Below, in pieces: positions 17,661-25,777 of a DNA stretch of 64,000 nt. This stretch comes from Alphaproteobacteria bacterium. Lineage in GTDB: Bacteria > Pseudomonadota > Alphaproteobacteria > Rhodobacterales > Rhodobacteraceae. The notes beneath the pieces were generated by a model. The model saw nothing but the letters and a program-made list of their open reading frames with translations, ran no database searches and had not been told where the DNA came from. Numbering within the stretch: position 1 is the stretch's first letter; each line of letters begins with the position of its first letter. The translations under genes were made by a program, and so were the position numbers. The DNA lies in assembly GCA_030429495.1 (NCBI GenBank), contig JAUIFH010000003.1, positions 310,001-374,000 on the forward strand. Direction: 5' to 3'.

Positions 17661-18547
17661 CGCCGTCTGCTCCCGCCATCATTGCCGGCGGCACTGACCG
17701 GGTAGGACATTAGCCAATCCTCCCCGGGGATATCGGGGAAGCCGCGGAAGTTGTCGAAGTTGGAAAACTTCACGCGGCAGGTATCGGCACGCCGGTCGCA
17801 CCCGGCCTCAATCCGCACCAGATCGCCCGCAGACGGTGCAGTACCCAGCGACTGCCACAGTTCCACGACCCTCATGCCGCCACCGCCGATGCGGTCATTC
17901 TTGACCACACCGACCAAACCCGCGGCCTTGCCGGTCACGACACGCAACCGGCCCTTCTCAAACCAACGATCGTCATAGCCGTCGAAGCCGGTGAACCGGA
18001 ATACACGCCCGTCAACAGTCTCCTGCACCGGCAGTTCGGCGGAATATCCCGGTTGGTCAGGGTCGAACCCACAGCGCCGATCGCCAAGCACCGCTGAGCA
18101 CCGCGCATGGTAAATCTGTCCCTGCGGACGGTTCATGGCTTCAGCCAACCCGCGCAATTCCGCATTGAACGCACCGCCGGATCTCACAATCTCACCAAGT
18201 GTCCCGCGGAACTGCAGCACGCGGGCCGAAACATCCTGCCAGTTCACAAGCCATCCGCGCACGTCAGCCGCGTCGTAGCGGCCCGCAAGGATATCTGCCT
18301 CGGTAATCGCCTCCGACTGCAGCGCGCCGAACGCCTCGGTATTGTCAACCGACAGGCCAGTCGCCTGCTGGATCGCCTTCGCCGTCAGGCCAGAGCCCGC
18401 GCGGAATGAGATTCCCTCGAAGAACAGATCGCGGTCATGATCGGTGAAACCCAGTTCCAGCCCGTCTGCCCGCTTCACCGCGAACGCCCGCGCAAGTGTC
18501 GTGACCCCGGCAGCGAGGTGATCCTTCATTGCCTGCGGATAGGTCAC
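17657..18547 (-). CDS. GTA DUF2163/tail hub-associated protein (gp13-like)
   Basis: A 296-residue protein of the DUF2163 family; the central DUF2163 part (about 20-190) is followed by a Cys-bearing C-terminal domain that includes CDRRADTCRVKFSNFDNFRG. In RcGTA the homologue is a baseplate/tail tip component (gp13). The most likely start is the GTG at 18547, which overlaps the gp12-like stop codon (GTGA); an ATG lies six codons further in. It overlaps gp14 by 4 bp. Confidence 0.92.
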   Translation of the reverse strand: MTYPQAMKDHLAAGVTTLARAFAVKRADGLELGFTDHDRDLFFEGISFRAGSGLTAKAIQQATGLSVDNTEAFGALQSEAITEADILAGRYDAADVRGWLVNWQDVSARVLQFRGTLGEIVRSGGAFNAELRGLAEAMNRPQGQIYHARCSAVLGDRRCGFDPDQPGYSAELPVQETVDGRVFRFTGFDGYDDRWFEKGRLRVVTGKAAGLVGVVKNDRIGGGGMRVVELWQSLGTAPSAGDLVRIEAGCDRRADTCRVKFSNFDNFRGFPDIPGEDWLMSYPVSAAGNDGGSRRR

Positions 18548-19176
18548 AGCCGCACCTCCACAACGGGAACCTGCGGCACGTCGCCGGCTTGGAAGGACGC
18601 GACGGAAACCTGGATGCGGTCAGTATCGAACCGCACGGGCACATCGAACTCGTAGCCGGCCGTCACCCGCTCATCGATGGCGGGAGGGCTGGCGAAGGTG
18701 ACTATCCCGGTCGTCACATCGACCGTGTAGTGCACTCCCTCCTGCAACGCGTCCCCCTGAAGGCCGACACGTATGGTCCCGGCGACCGGCTTGCGGATCA
18801 CGCGGCTCTGCGTCTCTGCGCCGGACGCGTAAGTCTTGGTCAACTGGTAGCCTACAGCGACACCATCCCCGACCCCGATCAACTGGTCGTCGAAGGCGGG
18901 CGACGCAGACGCGGTGCAGGACTTGTAGTCCGCCCAGTCCTTCCACCGGAACGCGTTCAACTGCCCCTGCCGCGCTTCGAAAAACGCGATCAACGACCCG
19001 ATATCGTCGAGACTGCGCAGGCTCACACCCGCGTCATAGCGCCGGCGCGACTGTGCCCAGGGCGTGTTGCGCTCCTCGAACCCGTTGGTCAGCGCCACCA
19101 CTTCCGTCCGCCGCTCAGGCCCGCCGACCGAGCCGAAGCTGAGATTCGCCGGAAACCGCACCTCATGAAATGCCAT
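18544..19176 (-). CDS. GTA distal tail protein, DUF2460/TIGR02217 (gp12-like)
   Basis: ATG 19176 opens a 210-residue protein (MAFHEVRFPANLSFGS...), a typical TIGR02217 beginning. The homologue in RcGTA is the distal tail protein between tail tube and baseplate. The frame is open for another 31 codons upstream, but these overlap the tape measure gene and are not family-like. The gene ends overlapping gp13. Confidence 0.92.
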   Translation of the reverse strand: MAFHEVRFPANLSFGSVGGPERRTEVVALTNGFEERNTPWAQSRRRYDAGVSLRSLDDIGSLIAFFEARQGQLNAFRWKDWADYKSCTASASPAFDDQLIGVGDGVAVGYQLTKTYASGAETQSRVIRKPVAGTIRVGLQGDALQEGVHYTVDVTTGIVTFASPPAIDERVTAGYEFDVPVRFDTDRIQVSVASFQAGDVPQVPVVEVRL

Positions 19177-19186
19177 GCCGCCCTCC

Positions 19187-19858
19187 TCACCGGTTCCTGT
19201 CGCCGCGCGACAGCGCCCGCGCCATCTGCGCCGCGATCTGGCTCTGACTGCGGGCAAAGCCCTGCACATCGGGGGTAGAGACGTTCATCACGATGCTCAC
19301 CGCCCGTCCGCCGCCCTGCGCCTGCACGCCCAGCCGTCCGTCGGCGCCCCGCGCCAGCGGCATGATCGCCTCTGGCCCGGCCTCGCCCATCAGGCCGCGC
19401 CCGCGCCGCATCGGGAACATCGTGGGCGAGGACACGACACCGCCCCGCGCGAAGGGCATGACGCGGCCCTGCGCGAAACTGCCGCCCTTCTCGAACGGGA
19501 AGAGCCCGCTCAGCAGGCTGTTCACCCCGCCCGCGACCGCGCCGCCCAGAGCGTTCTGGATCGGCCGCATCGCGATGTTGTAGACGCTGTCGATCATCGT
19601 CTGCGCCACCCCGCGCAGCGCGTCCGACAACTTCATCCCGTCGAAGATCAGCCCGTCGAAGGCACGGCGCAGCCCGCCACCGATGCTCTTCGACAGGGTG
19701 CCGACCTCGCGGCCGGTAAAGACCATGCTCTCCCGCATCCGCTCCAGTTCGCCGCCGAAGGCCGCGGTCATCGCCTGCGCGCCTCCAAGGCTCGTCTCCA
19801 GCGCCGCGGCCTGCGCCGCCAGCCCCTCGATCCCGTCCAGTCCGTCCGTCACCGCCAT
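19187..19858 (-). CDS. GTA tail tape measure protein (gp11-like)
   Basis: A 223-residue protein, helical and Ala/Gly-rich, with a hydrophobic patch in the middle (AGGVNSLLSGLFPFEKG). It is far shorter than phage tape measure proteins, as expected for the short RcGTA tail. The tape measure sets tail length and is ejected ahead of DNA. ATG 19858 (MAVTDGLDGIEGL) is preferred to the ORF start 15 codons earlier, which overlaps gp10.1. Confidence 0.88.
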   Translation of the reverse strand: MAVTDGLDGIEGLAAQAAALETSLGGAQAMTAAFGGELERMRESMVFTGREVGTLSKSIGGGLRRAFDGLIFDGMKLSDALRGVAQTMIDSVYNIAMRPIQNALGGAVAGGVNSLLSGLFPFEKGGSFAQGRVMPFARGGVVSSPTMFPMRRGRGLMGEAGPEAIMPLARGADGRLGVQAQGGGRAVSIVMNVSTPDVQGFARSQSQIAAQMARALSRGDRNR

Positions 19859-19859
19859 G

Positions 19860-20078
19860 TCAGTCTTCCTTCGTTTCCTCGGGTGTTTCCTCGGGTCGCG
19901 CATCGGGCCAGGCGCGCGCCAGTTCCTCCAGCCGCGCCCGGTTCAGGGGCGGCACCGCATCCGGATCGCCCAGCATCAGGACCAGTTCGGCCGGCGTCAG
20001 CCGCCAGAACGCATCGGGTGTCAGCCCCAGCCGCCCCAGCCCCGCCCGCATCAGCCCCGGCCAGTCGAGGCCGCTCAT
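19860..20078 (-). CDS. GTA tail assembly chaperone, small subunit (gp10.1/rcc01693-like)
   Basis: A 72-residue protein beginning MSGLDWPGLMRAGLGRLGL, the usual opening of the rcc01693/TIGR02216 family, with an acidic tail rich in Glu, Pro and Thr. It overlaps the gp10 stop by 4 bp. The arrangement gp10/gp10.1 before the tape measure parallels the G and GT frameshift chaperones of lambda; here the two are separate overlapping ORFs. Confidence 0.88.
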   Translation of the reverse strand: MSGLDWPGLMRAGLGRLGLTPDAFWRLTPAELVLMLGDPDAVPPLNRARLEELARAWPDARPEETPEETKED

Positions 20079-20395
20079 CGCGTCTCCGGCACCGTAAAGG
20101 CCCGCGCCAGAAGCTCCGCCGCCGCCCGGGCCGCCTCGACCGGCCCGCCGCCGATCTCCACCGTGCGCAGATCCTCCGCCGTGCCCGCCCAGCCGCCGCC
20201 GCGCAGCCCCGCAACGATCAGCATCAGCACGTCGCGGGTCGAAAACCGCCCCGCCTCGAACCGCTCGACCAGCTCGATCAGCGTCCCGGTTCCCAGCCCC
20301 GCCTCCAACTCCGCCAGCGCGCCCAGCGTCAGCTTGGCGACATGGCGCTCGCCATCGAGGATCAGCGCCACCTCCCCCGTCCAGGGATTGGCCAT
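20075..20395 (-). CDS. GTA tail assembly protein (gp10-like)
   Basis: A 106-residue GTA-family protein (GTA_TIM/gp10): MANPWTGEVALILDGERH followed by LGALAELEAGLG is the diagnostic N-terminal pattern. It probably helps tail tube assembly on the tape measure. It overlaps the major tail protein stop by 1 bp and the gp10.1 start by 4 bp. Confidence 0.9.
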   Translation of the reverse strand: MANPWTGEVALILDGERHVAKLTLGALAELEAGLGTGTLIELVERFEAGRFSTRDVLMLIVAGLRGGGWAGTAEDLRTVEIGGGPVEAARAAAELLARAFTVPETR

Positions 20396-20808
20396 CAGAT
20401 CGCCGTGAAGCTCAGCGCGCCGGCCGAGGCCAGCGAAAGCTCATAGGTCGCCTCGCCGTTGTAGCTGCCGGCATATTCGATCGCGGTGATCTGGAACGGC
20501 CCCTCAACGATGCCGAAATCGGGGATGATCACCTGGAACTGCTCGACCGTCCCGGCAAAGAAGATCTGCCGCGCCCGGTCGTCCGTGGCGCTGTCGACGA
20601 AGACGCCCGAGCCCGAGACGGATGCGGACCGCACGCCCGCCCCGCCCAGAAGCTCGCGCCAGCCGCCCTGGCTTTCCAGGCTGGTGACATCCACCGTCTC
20701 GGCGTTGAAACTGATCCGCGTGGCGCGCAGGCCCGCGATCGTGGTGAATTGCCCGCCCCCGGTCAGGTCGAGCTTGATCAGAAGGTCCTTGCCGTTCTGG
20801 GCAGCCAT
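20395..20808 (-). CDS. GTA major tail protein, TP901-1 family (gp9-like)
   Basis: The 137-residue product starts MAAQNGKDLLIKLDLTGGG, the standard TP901-1 major tail protein motif, and is beta-rich throughout. It forms the tail tube. A 127-bp non-coding gap separates it from the gp8-like gene, which is unusual in this otherwise overlapping cluster and contains a hairpin at 20904-20923. Confidence 0.93.
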   Translation of the reverse strand: MAAQNGKDLLIKLDLTGGGQFTTIAGLRATRISFNAETVDVTSLESQGGWRELLGGAGVRSASVSGSGVFVDSATDDRARQIFFAGTVEQFQVIIPDFGIVEGPFQITAIEYAGSYNGEATYELSLASAGALSFTAI

Positions 20809-20903
20809 GTCCGTTCTCCGATTAGTGAAAGGTTTGGGCCGTCAGCGAAGAACCGACACCCGGAATTGTTCGAAAAGCACAAGCGTTCGAGTGCGCCAAC
20901 GCC

Positions 20904-20923
20904 GTCCCGGACCCGTCCGGGAC
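20904..20923 (-). other. Stem-loop in the gp8-gp9 gap
   Basis: A perfect 9-bp inverted repeat (GTCCCGGAC / GTCCGGGAC, 2-nt spacer) lies 12 bp past the gp8-like stop. No T-run follows on the minus strand, so it is more likely an mRNA stabiliser or processing site than a terminator. Confidence 0.4.
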
Positions 20924-20935
20924 CTCCGCCGCGCC

Positions 20936-21343
20936 TCAGTCCTCGACCCGCGCCCGGAAGGTCAGGTCGATCCGTCGCATGTCGGCCTTCTCCACCCGCC
21001 GCGCCCGCGCGGCCAGGAACCACAGCCCGACAAGCCGCCCCCGCGCGAGGATAAGCGTCGTCCCCGTCAGCGCGTCCGACACCGCCGCCGCGACCGCCTT
21101 GGCGTTCTGGAACCCCGCCTGATCGGTGACGACCGAGACCACGAGTTCGTGCACCGCGCCGCGCCCCACCTGATCGGACGCATCGCGCACATTCTCGGGG
21201 CCGAGCGAGACGTACGTGCCCGTCGTCGTCCCAGGCGGCACGGAATCGTAGATCGCGCCCGAGACCAGCGCATCGAGCGCGCTGTCGGCCGTCAGCCGCT
21301 GATAGATCGCCGCCTGAAGCGCGGCGCCCGCACCGTAGCTCAT
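20936..21343 (-). CDS. GTA DUF3168 tail terminator/completion protein (gp8-like)
   Basis: ATG 21343 opens a 135-residue DUF3168 protein (MSYGAGAALQAAIYQRL...). DUF3168 proteins resemble tail terminator proteins that cap the tail tube. The gene overlaps the end of the head-tail adaptor gene by 4 bp. The longer open frame upstream lies inside gp7 and is not real. Confidence 0.9.
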   Translation of the reverse strand: MSYGAGAALQAAIYQRLTADSALDALVSGAIYDSVPPGTTTGTYVSLGPENVRDASDQVGRGAVHELVVSVVTDQAGFQNAKAVAAAVSDALTGTTLILARGRLVGLWFLAARARRVEKADMRRIDLTFRARVED

Positions 21344-21678
21344 GCCAGAACCTCCTCCTGCGCGAAACAGGTCAGGTAATGCCCTTCCGCATCCTCCTCG
21401 GTCACCGCGGTGATGCGGAAGACCCGCGCCCCGTCGCGGAACCGCTGCTCGGGCTTGGGCCGCGACGGCGCGCCCTGCGGCGCGGCGCGCACCGTGATCC
21501 GGTAGGGCACCGCCGACAGCGTGACGAACTCGCCCGCCCGTTCGCGCCCCGTGCCGGGATCGAGCCGCGCCCACAGCGTTCCCAGCGCCACCCAGGTCAG
21601 GCCATAGCCGCCCGCCCCGTCCGGCACCCTCTGGGCCTCTTCCAGCACCAGCTTGCGGTTCAGACGTGGCGCGCTCAT
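21340..21678 (-). CDS. GTA head-tail adaptor protein (gp7-like)
   Basis: A 112-residue phage head-tail adaptor/stopper family protein (LNRKLVLEEAQRVPDGAGG near the start is typical). It joins the portal-adaptor ring to the tail. It overlaps both neighbours by 4 bp. Confidence 0.9.
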   Translation of the reverse strand: MSAPRLNRKLVLEEAQRVPDGAGGYGLTWVALGTLWARLDPGTGRERAGEFVTLSAVPYRITVRAAPQGAPSRPKPEQRFRDGARVFRITAVTEEDAEGHYLTCFAQEEVLA

Positions 21679-22271
21679 GGCCTGCCCCCGCCGAGAACCC
21701 GCACGGTCCGCCAGCGTTCGATCAGCGCCATGACGCCGAAGGGCATCGCCTTCGCCGCGCCCGCCTCGTGCCGGGTCTCGTGATACTGGGCGGCCAGAAG
21801 GAACACCGCCTGCGCCAGATCGACCGGCACATCCGCCCAGGCCGGGCCGAACCCGGCGGTAAAGACGACCTCCACGGTTCCGCCCACCGGAACGCCGGGC
21901 AAAAGCGCGCCCGTCGCCACGATCTTCGGCCGGTGCGCATCACGCTCCAGCCGGTAGCGCGACGGATCGATCAGATCGGCCACCCCGTCGCGATCCTTCA
22001 CCGTGACCGCGCCGACCGCCGCCACCGGCGCCAGCGGAAACGCCTGGCTGTCCGGCCAGCGCCATCCGTTCAGCTCCAGCAGGAAATCCCGCGCGACCAG
22101 CGCCTTGCCGATCCGTCCCTCCACCGCCGCGATCGCCGCGCGCAGATAGCTCTCCGCCAACGCGTCCTGCGCCCCGTCATCGGCGAACCCGGTGCCGAGC
22201 CGCAGATGATCCTTGAATTCCGCCACCGGCAGCACCGCCTGCGGCACCGGTGTCACTTCGCTCAGCATCAT
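21675..22271 (-). CDS. GTA head-tail connector/adaptor (gp6-like)
   Basis: The 198-residue protein has a phage gp6-like connector domain (VAEFKDHLRLG, helical N-terminal half; FTAGFGPAWADVP in the centre). Two tandem ATG codons occur at 22271 and 22268; I give the first. The gap of 158 bp to the capsid gene carries a stem-loop. Confidence 0.9.
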   Translation of the reverse strand: MMLSEVTPVPQAVLPVAEFKDHLRLGTGFADDGAQDALAESYLRAAIAAVEGRIGKALVARDFLLELNGWRWPDSQAFPLAPVAAVGAVTVKDRDGVADLIDPSRYRLERDAHRPKIVATGALLPGVPVGGTVEVVFTAGFGPAWADVPVDLAQAVFLLAAQYHETRHEAGAAKAMPFGVMALIERWRTVRVLGGGRP

Positions 22272-22392
22272 GGATAGTCTCCGATAGTCGCGCCCCTCCT
22301 TCACAAGGATCGGACGCGGGCCGGCGCCCCGCATTGCTCGGACGGAGGGAGCAGCTAGACAACACGAGGGAAAAGGCGACCCGCGCCCGAAC

Positions 22393-22416
22393 GGCCGGGG
22401 ACAGATGCCCCCGGCC
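22393..22416 (-). other. Stem-loop downstream of the capsid gene
   Basis: GGCCGGGG ... CCCCGGCC (8 bp, 8-nt loop) lies 14 bp past the capsid stop, with no clear T-run. Such hairpins after a highly expressed gene often protect the 3' end of a processed mRNA. This would fit the need for more capsid than connector, but it is an inference. Confidence 0.4.
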
Positions 22417-22429
22417 GATCCGCGACCGC

Positions 22430-23635
22430 TTACGAGATCGCGAATTTCAGAAGCTTGATCGCCCCGAAGTCGCTCACATCGCCGCCCACCCGCTTGGAGG
22501 CGTAGAAGAGGACATGCGGCTTGGCCGAGAACGGATCGCGCAGGACACGCATGTTCGGGCGCTCCGCGACCGTATAGCCACTGTGGAAATCGCCGAACGC
22601 GATGGCATAGGCGTCCGAGGCGATGTCGGGCATGTCCTCGGCCACCAGCACCGGATAGCCCATCAGCCGCGCGGGCTCGCCCGCCGCCAGACCGTCGGAC
22701 CACAGGAAGCGGCCATCGGCATCCTTCATCTTGCGTACGGCGCCGGCAGTCTTCGAATTCATCACGAAGGTCGCGTTGGCGCGGTATTCCGCGTTCAGCG
22801 CATAGACGAGGTCGATGATCGAATCCGAGGCGTTGGTGGCCGAGAAATCGCCATTCGCGCCGGTCGGCACGTAGCCGAGATTGCCCCAGGCCCAGACCCC
22901 GTTGTCGACGGCGGTGTGGTTGAGAAAGCCCATCGGCTTGTCCACCCCGTCGCCCGAGATGAAGGCCTGCGCCTCGGCGCGCGAGAACTTGTCGGCGATG
23001 CGCTCGGCCAGCCAGCCCTCGACGTCGAAGGCGCTGTCGTCCAGAAGCCGCTGCGAAGCCTTGGGCATCGCGGCAAGCTCATGGAGCGGGATCGAGATGC
23101 GGTCGATCTGCGGCGTGCCGGTCTCGGTGACAGAGCCGGTCTCGGTCGCCCAGCCGGAGCCGAGATCGGTGTGATCGACCAGCACGTCGAACGAGGTCGC
23201 CTCGACGCTGACCACATTGGCGATGGAACGCAGCGACGAAGTCGCCTTCAGCACGCCGCGGATGCGGTCCGAGGTCTCGGGATCGACGAGGAAGCCGCCC
23301 TCGGCATTGACCTGGGTGTTCAGCGCCTTGCCTTCGAGGTGAAGGCCCCGCAGCCCGTCATCGTCGCCCGACCGCAGATAGGAGGCGAAGGCCTTCCTGT
23401 GCGGCGCGTCATGGTCGACGGCATTGGACAGAACCGGGCGCCCGGGCGTGTACGATTTGCGATCCAGCATGGTCAGTCGCTCTTCCTGTTGTTGCAGCTT
23501 CGATGTCATGTCGTCCTGAAAGCCCTTGAACTCGCTCAGGAAACCCTCAAGCGCGGATTTCACGTCCCCGGCCGGAGCGTCGGACACGCCTTCCCCGGCC
23601 CGAGCCTTCGTCTCGGTCGTCTTCATACCCATCAC
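22430..23635 (-). CDS. GTA major capsid protein, HK97 family (gp5-like)
   Basis: A 401-residue HK97-fold capsid protein. Residues 1-100 form a charged helical delta-domain (SALEGFLSEFKGFQDDM, then LQQQEERLTML) expected to be removed by the prohead protease encoded just upstream; the mature capsid domain begins near LNTQVNAEGGFLVDP. The cleavage point is inferred from the family. The C-terminal part ends FGAIKLLKFAIS. Confidence 0.95.
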   Translation of the reverse strand: MMGMKTTETKARAGEGVSDAPAGDVKSALEGFLSEFKGFQDDMTSKLQQQEERLTMLDRKSYTPGRPVLSNAVDHDAPHRKAFASYLRSGDDDGLRGLHLEGKALNTQVNAEGGFLVDPETSDRIRGVLKATSSLRSIANVVSVEATSFDVLVDHTDLGSGWATETGSVTETGTPQIDRISIPLHELAAMPKASQRLLDDSAFDVEGWLAERIADKFSRAEAQAFISGDGVDKPMGFLNHTAVDNGVWAWGNLGYVPTGANGDFSATNASDSIIDLVYALNAEYRANATFVMNSKTAGAVRKMKDADGRFLWSDGLAAGEPARLMGYPVLVAEDMPDIASDAYAIAFGDFHSGYTVAERPNMRVLRDPFSAKPHVLFYASKRVGGDVSDFGAIKLLKFAIS

Positions 23636-23641
23636 CTCAAG

Positions 23642-24226
23642 TCAGGGGTTGCGTCGGGAGGGGCGCAAGGCGCGCCCCGCCAGCATCCGGCGCGCATCCT
23701 CGAAAAGCGCCGCCAGCTCGCGCGGATCGGTGGCCCCGGGCGCATCGCCCTTGGCCCCGACCCGCGCCTCGGGAAGCATCGGGAAGGTGACAAGCGACAC
23801 TTCCCAAAGCTCCACCTCGCGCAAGAGGCGCTGCCCCTTCGCGTTTCTCTCCGCCGTCACCGTGCGGTAGCCGATCGACAGGCCGTCGATGGCGCCCGCG
23901 GCGACAAGGGCCGCCGCCTCGCGGCCCTTCTCGACCTCGGTCAGGATCCGCCCCTTCACCCGCAGCCCGCGCCCGTCCTCGGCGATTTCGTCCCAGACCC
24001 CGATCGGCTGGGCCGGATCGTGCTGCCACAGCATCTTGACCGCGCGCCCCTCCGCCTTCAGCCGCGCCAGCGAAGCGCGATAGGCGCCGGTCTGCACCAC
24101 ATCGCCCCCCTGATCGGCCATCCCGAAGAGAGAGGCATAGCCCTCGATCCGGCAGCCATCGGTGACGGCGATCTCGTCGCCCAGCCGGCAGAACTTCGTC
24201 TCCAGCCCGTAATCACTTGTCATCAT
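23642..24226 (-). CDS. GTA HK97-type prohead protease (gp4-like)
   Basis: A 194-residue serine protease of the U35/HK97 prohead family. Catalytic residues are H69 in LWQHDP and S117 in GLSIGY. It matures the capsid by removing the scaffold-like N-terminus. The capsid gene begins 6 bp after its stop. Confidence 0.93.
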   Translation of the reverse strand: MMTSDYGLETKFCRLGDEIAVTDGCRIEGYASLFGMADQGGDVVQTGAYRASLARLKAEGRAVKMLWQHDPAQPIGVWDEIAEDGRGLRVKGRILTEVEKGREAAALVAAGAIDGLSIGYRTVTAERNAKGQRLLREVELWEVSLVTFPMLPEARVGAKGDAPGATDPRELAALFEDARRMLAGRALRPSRRNP

Positions 24227-24236
24227 TTGAGATTTC

Positions 24237-24473
24237 CTATTTCGGCCCGAATTCGATCAGCGATTGCACCGCCTGGCTCAGGATCACGCCGACCACCCCG
24301 AACACCGTCATCCACAGACGCTTCTCCACGCCCTCGATCATCGCTTCGATGCGGCCCAACCGTTTCTCGACGGCCTCGAACTGCAGTTCCATGATCTTCT
24401 CGGTCGCCTCGAAGCGATGCTCATGCGCGCATTCGAACGGTTCCTTGAGGTAACGCGACCCCGCCCCCGCCAT
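24237..24473 (-). CDS. GTA head formation protein (rcc01685/gp3.5-like)
   Basis: A 78-residue protein between portal and protease genes, the position of rcc01685 in RcGTA. It has a charged helical N-terminal half (EKIMELQFEAVEKRLGRIEA) and one C-terminal transmembrane segment (about 54-70). Despite the membrane helix, the RcGTA homologue is annotated as required for head formation. A holin-like role cannot be excluded from the sequence alone. Confidence 0.8.
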   Translation of the reverse strand: MAGAGSRYLKEPFECAHEHRFEATEKIMELQFEAVEKRLGRIEAMIEGVEKRLWMTVFGVVGVILSQAVQSLIEFGPK

Positions 24474-24475
24474 CC

Positions 24476-25648
24476 TCAGCCCTCATCCGCCAGCGGCGGC
24501 AGGCCGAGGATGCGGCGCTTCTCGGCATCGCTCAGGAAGCTCGCCTCGCCCACGCGCTTCCATTGCTGGTCACGCTCGGCCGCCAGCGCCGGCACCTGGT
24601 CGAGATCGGGGCGCAGCTCCACCTGCGCGCCGAGATGGGTGGACAGCCAGTAGCTCACCGCCGCCGTCACCCGCGTCGCGAGCGGCAGCACCGTCAGCCG
24701 GTAGAAGGCGCGGTTTGCCTCCTGATAATTGGCATAGGTCGCATCGCCGGGAATGCCCAGCAGCATCGGCGGCACGCCGAAGGCCACCGCGATCTCACGT
24801 GCCGCCGCCTCCTTGGTCTTCTGGAACTCCATGTCCGACGGGCTGAACCCCATCGGCTTCCAGTCCAGACCGCCCTCCAGCAGCATCGGCCGCCCGGCAT
24901 TGCGCGCGCCCTGATGATGCATCTCCATCTCGTGGATCAGCCTGTCGTACTGGTCGCCCGAGAGCTGCGCCTGTCCGTCCGCCCCCTTGTAAACGATCGC
25001 GCCCGAAGGCCGCGCGGCATTGTCCAGAAGCGCCTTCGACCAGCTCGACGCGCTGTTATGGACATCGACCGCCACCGCCGCCGCCTGCATCGGCGAAAGG
25101 CCGTAATGGTCGTCCTGCGGGTGGAAGCTCTTGATATGGCAGACCGGATCGACCGGCCCGGTCATGTCGAAACGGTGCTTGCGCCCGCCCACCGCGTATT
25201 CATAGGCCACCGGCCAGCCATCCGCGCCCGGCACCAGCGACATCCGGTCCGAACGCAGCACATGCAGCTCAACCGGCAGATCGGCACCGCCCACCGCCTC
25301 GACATAGCCGTTCCCGCTCAGCAGAAGCTGGCCGTAGAGCGCCTCGAACAGCTCCGCCCGCCCCTGCCCCGGATTGGGCCGGCGCATCAGTTCCATGACC
25401 GGATGCTGCTCGTAGCGCCGCTCCCCGTCCTGGCAGACCAGCGGCAGCGCCGCCGCCGCGTCGGCGATCAGCTTCACCGCCCGGAACCCCACCGGATTGC
25501 CGGAAAACCCCGTCTTGGTCAGGCTCACCACATCGCGCGGGGACCAGGCCACGCGCCCCGACGACCCCCAGGCCACCACCCGCCCCGTGGCCGAAGCCTT
25601 CTGCTCCGCAACCGCGCCCTCCGCGCGCCGGAAGATATTCCATGCCAT
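24476..25648 (-). CDS. GTA portal protein, HK97 family (gp3-like)
   Basis: The 390-residue protein matches the HK97 portal family, with GNPVGFRAVKLIADAAAALP near residue 50 and a tail rich in Glu and Arg. The portal is the DNA entry and exit ring at one head vertex. The 129-bp gap upstream to the terminase gene contains copy A of a G-rich dispersed repeat. Confidence 0.94.
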   Translation of the reverse strand: MAWNIFRRAEGAVAEQKASATGRVVAWGSSGRVAWSPRDVVSLTKTGFSGNPVGFRAVKLIADAAAALPLVCQDGERRYEQHPVMELMRRPNPGQGRAELFEALYGQLLLSGNGYVEAVGGADLPVELHVLRSDRMSLVPGADGWPVAYEYAVGGRKHRFDMTGPVDPVCHIKSFHPQDDHYGLSPMQAAAVAVDVHNSASSWSKALLDNAARPSGAIVYKGADGQAQLSGDQYDRLIHEMEMHHQGARNAGRPMLLEGGLDWKPMGFSPSDMEFQKTKEAAAREIAVAFGVPPMLLGIPGDATYANYQEANRAFYRLTVLPLATRVTAAVSYWLSTHLGAQVELRPDLDQVPALAAERDQQWKRVGEASFLSDAEKRRILGLPPLADEG

Positions 25649-25710
25649 CCGTCAACTCCTGTCTCGACCCGCGCACCGAAACGCCGCCGCTCGCGCCCGC
25701 GGACCGCCTG

Positions 25711-25771
25711 GCTTTCATCTTGGTTCAAATACCTTCGGGGGGTGCGGGGGGCAGACGGCCCCCCGCTCCGG
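25711..25771 (+). repeat. G-rich dispersed intergenic repeat, copy A
   Basis: Reads TTTCATCTTGGTTCAAATAC, then CTTCGGGGGGTGCGGGG and a GC hairpin (GGGGGGC ... GCCCCCC). Closely related sequences occur at 33481-33543 (plus) and 62881-62933 (minus), always between genes. Here it separates terminase and portal genes and is antisense to them. Confidence 0.75.
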
Positions 25772-25777
25772 CGCCCG

